Shown here in pieces: positions 53,401 through 64,000 of a stretch of DNA of 64,000 nt. Source of the stretch: Auanema rhodensis (Eukaryota > Nematoda > Chromadorea > Rhabditida > Rhabditidae). Within the stretch, counting starts at the first letter, position 1. Every line of letters begins with the position of its first letter. Below the pieces are notes generated by a model. It saw only the letters and a list, made by a program, of their open reading frames with translations. It ran no database searches and was not told where the DNA came from. The translations under genes and the position numbers were made by a program. The stretch covers positions 19,560,476 through 19,624,475 of the forward strand of contig OZ059894.1 of NCBI GenBank assembly GCA_964057225.1. The letters are read 5' to 3'.

Positions 53401-54284
53401 GGATATAAGTGTGAACTTATATCAGTTGATATCTCGGTGCATTTTTAAGCTAGCGCAAATCTGATAACACAGAACGACGCAGCTTAAAAATCCGCATCGA
53501 ATGCACTATACTACATTAAGAAACGCTTAATACAAAAATTAGTTATGATCGTTTGAAAAATGATGCATTAGTGTATGTTGAGTTTCCATGTACACTCAAC
53601 ATTGCTTCCAAAAACATTTTGACAAAAATTTTTTCGAGAAATTTCAAAACAATTTAGCAAAAAGTAGATGTTTTTAGATTCCTTTTTTCAAGGCAAAGAC
53701 GATGGACAATGTTATTCAACGAAAAAATTAATTCTTCAGGGTGAAAATCGAGGATATAAGTGTGAACTTATATCAGTTGATATCTCGGTGCATTTTTAAG
53801 CTAGCGCAAATCTGATAACACAGATCGACGCAGCTTAAAAATCCGCATCGAATGCACTATACTACATTGAGAAACGCTCAATACAAAAATTAGTTATGAT
53901 CGTTTGAAAAATGATGCATTAGTGTATGTTGAGTTTCCATGTACACTCAACATTGCTTCCAAAAACATTTTGACAAAAATTTTTTCGAAAAATTTCAGAA
54001 TAATTTAGCAAAAAGTAGATGTTTTTAGATTCCATTTTTCAAGGCAAAGACGATGGACAATGTTATTCAACGAAAAAATTAATTCTTCAGGGTGAAAATC
54101 GAGGATATAAGTGTGAACTTATATCAGTTGATATCTCGGTGCATTTTTAAGCTAGCGCAAATCTGATAACACAGATCGACGCAGCTTAAAAATCCGCATC
54201 GAATGCACTATACTACATTGAAAAACGCTTAATACAAAAATTAGTTATGATCGTTTGAAAAATGATGCATTAGTGTATGTTGAG
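50424..54284 (+). repeat. 11-monomer higher-order repeat, copy 3
   Basis: The ordered series recurs once more, 6318 bp after copy 2, with seven intervening monomers. Private changes are AAATTCCGC (51126 monomer), CCATTTCTCAAGG (52179), CAAGTCAAAG (52881), AAAACAATTTAG and CGCTCAATAC (53583). The CAAGTCAAAG change is shared with the monomer at 55338, which dates a later duplication. Confidence 0.8.
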
Positions 54285-56741
54285 TTTCCATGTACACTCA
54301 ACATTGCTTCCAAAAACATTTTGACAAAAAGTTTTTCGAAAAATTTCAAAATAATTTAGCAAAAAGTAGATGTTTTTAGATTCCATTTTTCAAGGCAAAG
54401 ACGATGGACAATGTTATTCAACGAAAAAATCAATTCTTCAGGGTGAAAATCGAGGATATAAGTGTGAACTTATATCAGTTGATATCTCGGTGCATTTTTA
54501 AGCTAGCGCAAATCTGATAACACAGAACGACGCAGCTTAAAAATCCGCATCGAATGCACTATACTACATTGAGAAACGCTTAATACAAAAATTAGTTATG
54601 ATCGTTTGAAAAATGATGCATTAGTGTATGTTGAGTTTCCATGTACACTCAACATTGCTTCCAAAAACATTTTGACAAAAATTTTTTCGAAAAATTTCAG
54701 AATAATTTAGCAAAAAGTAGATGTTTTTAGATTCCATTTTTCAAGGCAAAGACGATGGACAATGTTATTCAACGAAAAAATTAATTCTTCAGGGTGAAAA
54801 TCGAGGATATAAGTGTGAACTTATATCAGTTGATATCTCGGTGCATTTTTAAGCTAGCGCAAATCTGATAACACAGATCGACGCAGCTTAAAAATCCGCA
54901 TCGAATGCACTATACTACATTGAGAAACGCTTAATACAAAAATTAGTTATGATCGTTTGAAAAATGATGCATTAGTGTATGTTGAGTTTCCATGTACACT
55001 CAACATTGCTTCCAAAAACATTTTGACAAAAAGTTTTTCGAAAAATTTCAAAATAATTTAGCAAAAAGTAGATGTTTTTAGATTCCATTTTTCAAGGCAA
55101 AGACGATGGACAATGTTATTCAACGAAAAAATTAATTCTTCAGGGTGAAAATCGAGGATATAAGTGTGAACTTATATCAGTTGATATCTCGGTGCATTTT
55201 TAAGCTAGCGCAAATCTGATAACACAGAACGACGCAGCTTAAAAATCCGCATCGAATGCACTATACTACATTGAGAAACGCTTAATACAAAAATTAGTTA
55301 TGATCGTTTGAAAAATGATGCATTAGTGTATGTTGAGTTTCCATGTACACTCAACATTGCTTCCAAAAACATTTTGACAAAAATTTTTTCGAAAAATTTC
55401 AGAATAATTTAGCAAAAAGTAGATGTTTTTAGATTCCTTTTTTCAAGTCAAAGACGATGGACATTGTTATTCAACGAAAAAATTAATTCTTCAGGGTGAA
55501 AATCGAGGATATAAGTGTGAACTTATATCAGTTGATATCTCGGTGCATTTTTAAGCTAGCGCAAATCTGATAACACAGAACGACGCAGCTTAAAAATTCG
55601 CATCGAATGCACTATACTACATTGAAAAACGCTTAATACAAAAATTAGTTATGATCGTTTGAAAAATGATGCATTAGTGTATGTTGAGTTTCCATGTACA
55701 CTCAACATTGCTTCCAAAAACATTTTGACAAAAATTTTTTCGAAAAATTTCGAAATAATTTAGCAAAAAGTAGATGTTTTTAGATTCCATTTTTCAAGGC
55801 AAAGACGATGGACAATGTTATTCAACGAAAAAATCAATTCTTCAGGGTGAAAATCGAGGATATAAGTGTGAACTTATATCAGTTGATATCTCGGTGCATT
55901 TTTAAGCTAGCGCAAATCTGATAACACAGAACGACGCAGCTTAAAAATCCGCATCGAATGCACTATACTACATTAAGAAACGCTTAATACAAAAATTAGT
56001 TATGATCGTTTGAAAAATGATGCATTAGTGTATGTTGAGTTTCCATGTACACTCAACATTGCTTCCAAAAACATTTTGACAAAAATTTTTTCGAGAAATT
56101 TCAAAATAATTTAGCAAAAAGTAGATGTTTTTAGATTCCTTTTTTCAAGGCAAAGACGATGGACAATGTTATTCAACGAAAAAATTAATTCTTCAGGGTG
56201 AAAATCGAGGATATAAGTGTGAACTTATATCAGTTGATATCTCGGTGCATTTTTAAGCTAGCGCAAATCTGATAACACAGATCGACGCAGCTTAAAAATC
56301 CGCATCGAATGCACTATACTACATTGAGAAACGCTTAATACAAAAATTAGTTATGATCGTTTGAAAAATGATGCATTAGTGTATGTTGAGTTTCCATGTA
56401 CACTCAACATTGCTTCCAAAAACATTTTGACAAAAATTTTTTCGAAAAATTTCAGAATAATTTAGCAAAAAGTAGATGTTTTTAGATTCCATTTTTCAAG
56501 GCAAAGACGATGGACAATGTTATTCAACGAAAAAATTAATTCTTCAGGGTGAAAATCGAGGATATAAGTGTGAACTTATATCAGTTGATATCTCGGTGCA
56601 TTTTTAAGCTAGCGCAAATCTGATAACACAGATCGACGCAGCTTAAAAATCCGCATCGAATGCACTATACTACATTGAAAAACGCTTAATACAAAAATTA
56701 GTTATGATCGTTTGAAAAATGATGCATTAGTGTATGTTGAG
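52530..56741 (+). repeat. 5-monomer block duplicated at a 2457-bp shift
   Basis: Monomers 52530-54284 and 54987-56741 show the same order: AAAAAGTTTTT; CAAGTCAAAG with GGACATTG; ATCAATTC with CATTAAGAAAC; CGAGAAATTTC; plain with CATTGAAAAACG. The shared CAAGTCAAAG is otherwise absent from the array as far as I read. The 53583 monomer has two private changes not seen in its partner, so they arose after the duplication. Confidence 0.8.
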
Positions 56742-57092
56742 TTTCCATGTACACTCAACATTGCTTCCAAAAACATTTTGACAAAAAGTTTTTCGAAAAA
56801 TTTCAAAATAATTTAGCAAAAAGTAGATGTTTTTAGATTCCATTTTTCAAGGCAAAGACGATGGACAATGTTATTCAACGAAAAAATTAATTCTTCAGGG
56901 TGAAAATCGAGGATATAAGTGTGAACTTATATCAGTTGATATCTCGGTGCATTTTTAAGCTAGCGCAAATCTGATAACACAGAACGACGCAGCTTAAAAA
57001 TCCGCATCGAATGCACTATACTACATTGAGAAACGCTTAATACAAAAATTAGTTATGATCGTTTGAAAAATGATGCATTAGTGTATGTTGAG

Positions 57093-60000
57093 TTTCCATG
57101 TACACTCAACATTGCTTCCAAAAACATTTTGACAAAAATTTTTTCGAAAAATTTCAGAATAATTTAGCAAAAAGTAGATGTTTTTAGATTCCTTTTTTCA
57201 AGGCAAAAACGATGGACATTGTTATTCAACGAAAAAATTAATTCTTCAGGGTGAAAATCGAGGATATAAGTGTGAACTTATATCAGTTGATATCTCGGTG
57301 CATTTTTAAGCTAGCGCAAATCTGATAACACAGAACGACGCAGCTTAAAAATTCGCATCGAATGCACTATACTACATTGAAAAACGCTTAATACAAAAAT
57401 TAGTTATGATCGTTTGAAAAATGATGCATTAGTGTATGTTGAGTTTCCATGTACACTCAACATTGCTTCCAAAAACATTTTGACAAAAATTTTTTCGAAA
57501 AATTTCGAAATAATTTAGCAAAAAGTAGATGTTTTTAGATTCCATTTTTCAAGGCAAAGACGATGGACAATGTTATTCAACGAAAAAATCAATTCTTCAG
57601 GGTGAAAATCGAGGATATAAGTGTGAACTTATATCAGTTGATATCTCGGTGCATTTTTAAGCTAGCGCAAATCTGATAACACAGAACGACGCAGCTTAAA
57701 AATCCGCATCGAATGCACTATACTACATTAAGAAACGCTTAATACAAAAATTAGTTATGATCGTTTGAAAAATGATGCATTAGTGTATGTTGAGTTTCCA
57801 TGTACACTCAACATTGCTTCCAAAAACATTTTGACAAAAATTTTTTCGAGAAATTTCAAAATAATTTAGCAAAAAGTAGATGTTTTTAGATTCCTTTTTT
57901 CAAGGCAAAGACGATGGACAATGTTATTCAACGAAAAAATTAATTCTTCAGGGTGAAAATCGAGGATATAAGTGTGAACTTATATCAGTTGATATCTCGG
58001 TGCATTTTTAAGCTAGCGCAAATCTGATAACACAGAACGACGCAGCTTAAAAATTCGCATCGAATGCACTATACTACATTGAGAAACGCTTAATACAAAA
58101 ATTAGTTATGATCGTTTGAAAAATGATGCATTAGTGTATGTTGAGTTTCCATGTACACTCAACATTGCTTCCAAAAACATTTTGACAAAAATTTTTTCGA
58201 AAAATTTCAGAATAATTTAGCAAAAAGTAGATGTTTTTAGATTCCTTTTTTCAAGGCAAAGACGATGGACATTGTTATTCAACGAAAAAATTAATTCTTC
58301 AGGGTGAAAATCGAGGATATAAGTGTGAACTTATATCAGTTGATATCTCGGTGCATTTTTAAGCTAGCGCAAATCTGATAACACAGAACGACGCAGCTTA
58401 AAAATTCGCATCGAATGCACTATACTACATTGAAAAACGCTTAATACAAAAATTAGTTATGATCGTTTGAAAAATGATGCATTAGTGTATGTTGAGTTTC
58501 CATGTACACTCAACATTGCTTCCAAAAACATTTTGACAAAAATTTTTTCGAAAAATTTCGAAATAATTTAGCAAAAAGTAGATGTTTTTAGATTCCATTT
58601 TTCAAGGCAAAGACGATGGACAATGTTATTCAACGAAAAAATCAATTCTTCAGGGTGAAAATCGAGGATATAAGTGTGAACTTATATCAGTTGATATCTC
58701 GGTGCATTTTTAAGCTAGCGCAAATCTGATAACACAGAACGACGCAGCTTAAAAATCCGCATCGAATGCACTATACTACATTAAGAAACGCTTAATACAA
58801 AAATTAGTTATGATCGTTTGAAAAATGATGCATTAGTGTATGTTGAGTTTCCATGTACACTCAACATTGCTTCCAAAAACATTTTGACAAAAATTTTTTC
58901 GAGAAATTTCAAAATAATTTAGCAAAAAGTAGATGTTTTTAGATTCCTTTTTTCAAGGCAAAGACGATGGACAATGTTATTCAACGAAAAAATTAATTCT
59001 TCAGGGTGAAAATCGAGGATATAAGTGTGAACTTATATCAGTTGATATCTCGGTGCATTTTTAAGCTAGCGCAAATCTGATGACACAGAACGACGCAGCT
59101 TAAAAATTCGCATCGAATGCACTATACTACATTGAGAAACGCTTAATACAAAAATTAGTTATGATCGTTTGAAAAATGATGCATTAGTGTATGTTGAGTT
59201 TCCATGTACACTCAACATTGCTTCCAAAAACATTTTGACAAAAATTTTTTCGAAAAATTTCAGAATAATTTAGCAAAAAGTAGATGTTTTTAGATTCCTT
59301 TTTTCAAGGCAAAGACGATGGACATTGTTATTCAACGAAAAAATTAATTCTTCAGGGTGAAAATCGAGGATATAAGTGTGAACTTATATCAGTTGATATC
59401 TCGGTGCATTTTTAAGCTAGCGCAAATCTGATAACACAGAACGACGCAGCTTAAAAATTCGCATCGAATGCACTATACTACATTGAAAAACGCTTAATAC
59501 AAAAATTAGTTATGATCGTTTGAAAAATGATGCATTAGTGTATGTTGAGTTTCCATGTACACTCAACATTGCTTCCAAAAACATTTTGACAAAAATTTTT
59601 TCGAAAAATTTCGAAATAATTTAGCAAAAAGTAGATGTTTTTAGATTCCATTTTTCAAGGCAAAGACGATGGACAATGTTATTCAACGAAAAAATCAATT
59701 CTTCAGGGTGAAAATCGAGGATATAAGTGTGAACTTATATCAGTTGATATCTCGGTGCATTTTTAAGCTAGCGCAAATCTGATAACACAGAACGACGCAG
59801 CTTAAAAATCCGCATCGAATGCACTATACTACATTAAGAAACGCTTAATACAAAAATTAGTTATGATCGTTTGAAAAATGATGCATTAGTGTATGTTGAG
59901 TTTCCATGTACACTCAACATTGCTTCCAAAAACATTTTGACAAAAATTTTTTCGAAAAATTTCGAAATAATTTAGCAAAAAGTAGATGTTTTTAGATTCC

Positions 60001-62357
60001 ATTTTTCAAGGCAAAGACGATGGACAATGTTATTCAACGAAAAAATCAATTCTTCAGGGTGAAAATCGAGGATATAAGTGTGAACTTATATCAGTTGATA
60101 TCTCGGTGCATTTTTAAGCTAGCGCAAATCTGATAACACAGAACGACGCAGCTTAAAAATCCGCATCGAATGCACTATACTACATTAAGAAACGCTTAAT
60201 ACAAAAATTAGTTATGATCGTTTGAAAAATGATGCATTAGTGTATGTTGAGTTTCCATGTACACTCAACATTGCTTCCAAAAACATTTTGACAAAAATTT
60301 TTTCGAAAAATTTCAGAATAATTTAGCAAAAAGTAGATGTTTTTAGATTCCTTTTTTCAAGGCAAAAACGATGGACATTGTTATTCAACGAAAAAATTAA
60401 TTCTTCAGGGTGAAAATCGAGGATATAAGTGTGAACTTATATCAGTTGATATCTCGGTGCATTTTTAAGCTAGCGCAAATCTGATAACACAGAACGACGC
60501 AGCTTAAAAATTCGCATCGAATGCACTATACTACATTGAAAAACGCTTAATACAAAAATTAGTTATGATCGTTTGAAAAATGATGCATTAGTGTATGTTG
60601 AGTTTCCATGTACACTCAACATTGCTTCCAAAAACATTTTGACAAAAATTTTTTCGAAAAATTTCGAAATAATTTAGCAAAAAGTAGATGTTTTTAGATT
60701 CCATTTTTCAAGGCAAAGACGATGGACAATGTTATTCAACGAAAAAATCAATTCTTCAGGGTGAAAATCGAGGATATAAGTGTGAACTTATATCAGTTGA
60801 TATCTCGGTGCATTTTTAAGCTAGCGCAAATCTGATAACACAGAACGACGCAGCTTAAAAATCCGCATCGAATGCACTATACTACATTAAGAAACGCTTA
60901 ATACAAAAATTAGTTATGATCGTTTGAAAAATGATGCATTAGTGTATGTTGAGTTTCCATGTACACTCAACATTGCTTCCAAAAACATTTTGACAAAAAT
61001 TTTTTCGAGAAATTTCAAAATAATTTAGCAAAAAGTAGATGTTTTTAGATTCCTTTTTTCAAGGCAAAGACGATGGACAATGTTATTCAACGAAAAAATT
61101 AATTCTTCAGGGTGAAAATCGAGGATATAAGTGTGAACTTATATCAGTTGATATCTCGGTGCATTTTTAAGCTAGCGCAAATCTGATAACACAGAACGAC
61201 GCAGCTTAAAAATTCGCATCGAATGCACTATACTACATTGAGAAACGCTTAATACAAAAATTAGTTATGATCGTTTGAAAAATGATGCATTAGTGTATGT
61301 TGAGTTTCCATGTACACTCAACATTGCTTCCAAAAACATTTTGACAAAAATTTTTTCGAAAAATTTCAGAATAATTTAGCAAAAAGTAGATGTTTTTAGA
61401 TTCCTTTTTTCAAGGCAAAGACGATGGACATTGTTATTCAACGAAAAAATTAATTCTTCAGGGTGAAAATCGAGGATATAAGTGTGAACTTATATCAGTT
61501 GATATCTCGGTGCATTTTTAAGCTAGCGCAAATCTGATAACACAGAACGACGCAGCTTAAAAATTCGCATCGAATGCACTATACTACATTGAAAAACGCT
61601 TAATACAAAAATTAGTTATGATCGTTTGAAAAATGATGCATTAGTGTATGTTGAGTTTCCATGTACACTCAACATTGCTTCCAAAAACATTTTGACAAAA
61701 ATTTTTTCGAAAAATTTCGAAATAATTTAGCAAAAAGTAGATGTTTTTAGATTCCATTTTTCAAGGCAAAGACGATGGACAATGTTATTCAACGAAAAAA
61801 TCAATTCTTCAGGGTGAAAATCGAGGATATAAGTGTGAACTTATATCAGTTGATATCTCGGTGCATTTTTAAGCTAGCGCAAATCTGATAACACAGAACG
61901 ACGCAGCTTAAAAATCCGCATCGAATGCACTATACTACATTAAGAAACGCTTAATACAAAAATTAGTTATGATCGTTTGAAAAATGATGCATTAGTGTAT
62001 GTTGAGTTTCCATGTACACTCAACATTGCTTCCAAAAACATTTTGACAAAAATTTTTTCGAAAAATTTCGAAATAATTTAGCAAAAAGTAGATGTTTTTA
62101 GATTCCATTTTTCAAGGCAAAGACGATGGACAATGTTATTCAACGAAAAAATCAATTCTTCAGGGTGAAAATCGAGGATATAAGTGTGAACTTATATCAG
62201 TTGATATCTCGGTGCATTTTTAAGCTAGCGCAAATCTGATAACACAGAACGACGCAGCTTAAAAATCCGCATCGAATGCACTATACTACATTAAGAAACG
62301 CTTAATACAAAAATTAGTTATGATCGTTTGAAAAATGATGCATTAGTGTATGTTGAG
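57093..62357 (+). repeat. Three-monomer higher-order repeat zone (1053-bp unit)
   Basis: Fifteen consecutive monomers are almost all of three types. X has CAGAATAATT, GATTCCTTTTTT, GGACATTG, TTCGCATCG and CATTGAAAAACG. Y has TTTCGAAATAATT, ATCAATTC and CATTAAGAAAC. Z has CGAGAAATTTC with TTCGCATCG. The order from 57093 is XYZ XYZ XYY XYZ XYY. The Y monomers at 57444, 58497, 59550, 60603 and 61656 are each 1053 bp apart. X monomers at 57093 and 60252 share the private GGCAAAAACG. A related Z-like monomer follows at 62358. Confidence 0.88.
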
Positions 62358-63761
62358 TTTCCATGTACACTCAACATTGCTTCCAAAAACATTTTGACAA
62401 AAATTTTTTCGAGAAATTTCAAAATAATTTAGCAAAAAGTAGATGTTTTTAGATTCCTTTTTTCAAGGCAAAGACGATGGACAATGTTATTCAACGAAAA
62501 AATTAATTCTTCAGGGTGAAAATCGAGGATATAAGTGTGAACTTATATCAGTTGATATCTCGGTGCATTTTTAAGCTAGCGCAAATCTGATAACACAGAT
62601 CGACGCAGCTTAAAAATCCGCATCGAATGCACTATACTACATTGAGAAACGCTTAATACAAAAATTAGTTATGATCGTTTGAAAAATGATGCATTAGTGT
62701 ATGTTGAGTTTCCATGTACACTCAACATTGCTTCCAAAAACATTTTGACAAAAATTTTTTCGAAAAATTTCAGAATAATTTAGCAAAAAGTAGATGTTTT
62801 TAGATTCCATTTTTCAAGGCAAAGACGATGGACAATGTTATTCAACGAAAAAATTAATTCTTCAGGGTGAAAATCGAGGATATAAGTGTGAACTTATATC
62901 AGTTGATATCTCGGTGCATTTTTAAGCTAGCGCAAATCTGATAACACAGATCGACGCAGCTTAAAAATCCGCATCGAATGCACTATACTACATTGAGAAA
63001 CGCTTAATACAAAAATTAGTTATGATCGTTTGAAAAATGATGCATTAGTGTATGTTGAGTTTCCATGTACACTCAACATTGCTTCCAAAAACATTTTGAC
63101 AAAAATTTTTTCGAAAAATTTCAGAATAATTTAGCAAAAAGTAGATGTTTTTAGATTCCATTTTTCAAGGCAAAGACGATGGACAATGTTATTCAACGAA
63201 AAAATTAATTCTTCAGGGTGAAAATCGAGGATATAAGTGTGAACTTATATCAGTTGATATCTCGGTGCATTTTTAAGCTAGCGCAAATCTGATAACACAG
63301 ATCGACGCAGCTTAAAAATCCGCATCGAATGCACTATACTACATTGAGAAACGCTTAATACAAAAATTAGTTATGATCGTTTGAAAAATGATGCATTAGT
63401 GTATGTTGAGTTTCCATGTACACTCAACATTGCTTCCAAAAACATTTTGACAAAAATTTTTTCGAAAAATTTCAAAATAATTTAGCAAAAAGTAGATGTT
63501 TTTAGATTCCTTTTTTCAAGGCAAAGACGATGGACAATGTTATTCAACGAAAAAATTAATTCTTCAGGGTGAAAATCGAGGATATAAGTGTGAACTTATA
63601 TCAGTTGATATCTCGGTGCATTTTTAAGCTAGCGCAAATCTGATAACACAGAACGACGCAGCTTAAAAATTCGCATCGAATGCACTATACTACATTGAGA
63701 AACGCTTAATACAAAAATTAGTTATGATCGTTTGAAAAATGATGCATTAGTGTATGTTGAG

Positions 63762-64000
63762 TTTCCATGTACACTCAACATTGCTTCCAAAAACATTTTG
63801 ACAAAAATTTTTTCGAAAAATTTCAAAATAATTTAGCAAAAAGTAGATGTTTTTAGATTCCTTTTTTCAAGGCAAAGACGATGGACAATGTTATTCAACG
63901 AAAAAATTAATTCTTCAGGGTGAAAATCGAGGATATAAGTGTGAACTTATATCAGTTGATATCTCGGTGCATTTTTAAGCTAGCGCAAATCTGATAACAC
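63762..64000 (+). repeat. Partial satellite monomer at the right window edge
   Basis: The 178th monomer starts in register at 63762 and is cut by the window after 239 bp, inside the loop of the 70-nt dyad. It is of the TTTCAAAATAATT / GATTCCTTTTTT type. The array therefore continues to the right by an unknown amount. Confidence 0.95.

Larger units (their letters stand above)
1635..64000. repeat. 351-bp satellite DNA array, 177 complete head-to-tail monomers plus a partial one
   Basis: A single tandem repeat fills the rest of the window. The anchor TTTCCATGTACACTCAAC occurs at 1635, 1986, 2337, 2688, 3039, 30417 and 63762, all exact multiples of 351 apart. All monomers I read have the same orientation, and no other sequence interrupts them. 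Copies differ at a limited set of positions and only by substitution. The first monomer has 111 G+C (about 32%) and 12 CpG. Although 351 is divisible by three, every frame is broken by stops, so the array is not coding. Variants cluster in space and build multi-monomer repeats that are listed separately. The array runs off the right edge. Length, homogeneity and dyads are typical of centromeric or pericentromeric satellites, but location is inference. I do not recognise the family. Confidence 0.98.

Noticed and set aside
1635-64000. CRISPR array
   Set aside because: Repeats are contiguous 351-bp units with no unique spacers, and the adjacent element is an animal retrotransposon.
1635-64000. 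Repetitive protein gene, because 351 is a multiple of three
   Set aside because: A frame would stay in phase across monomers, but each frame meets stops in every monomer, so no long open frame exists on either strand.
1635-64000. The whole array as an assembly artefact of copied reads
   Set aside because: Monomers carry many private and block-specific variants in ordered, drifting patterns, which simple copy artefacts would not produce. Local copy number could still be wrong.

Overview
This window is invertebrate nuclear repeat DNA with no host gene that I can support. It has two parts. Bases 1-1640 are the 3' end of a BEL/Pao-type LTR retrotransposon, a clade known only from animals. About 1635-64000 is one uninterrupted, head-to-tail satellite array with a 351-bp monomer. 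The base composition (first monomer 111 G+C of 351, about 32%), the BEL/Pao element and the lack of CpG depletion fit an AT-rich arthropod or other invertebrate. I cannot name the species.

The retroelement part holds the C-terminal piece of the pol polyprotein: the end of the integrase zinc finger, the DDE core and the DUF5641-like C-terminal domain. The frame is open to the left window edge, so gag, protease, reverse transcriptase and RNase H should lie to the left. After the stop at 1212-1214 come a short non-coding stretch with two polypurine-tract-like motifs, then a probable 3' LTR (about 1356-1640) with an 18-bp palindrome at its start, an AP-1 type site, CRE-like sites and an AATAAA signal.

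The satellite begins directly at the LTR end, with a near-consensus monomer. It runs for 177 complete monomers plus 239 bp and leaves the window on the right. Anchors are exactly in register: 62127 bp between the first and last is 177 x 351, and the differences I saw between monomers are substitutions only. Each monomer carries several dyads: a 9-bp hairpin with a GTGA (GNRA-type) loop, a 70-nt two-part stem, a 12-bp AT-rich palindrome centred on TTCGAA, and a 9-bp inverted repeat over the anchor. Variants are spatially sorted. GAGATC-type monomers lie only in the first 20 kb, ACGGAAA types at about 25-38 kb, an AAAAAGTTTTT type from 30.8 kb to about 57 kb, and a three-monomer pattern at 57-62 kb. 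Duplicated multi-monomer blocks include a tandem 7-mer, a 10-mer pair, a 7-mer pair 4.9 kb apart, three copies of an 11-mer and a trimer. This layered local amplification by unequal exchange, the near two-nucleosome length and the dyads make a centromeric or pericentromeric role plausible, but the sequence does not prove it.
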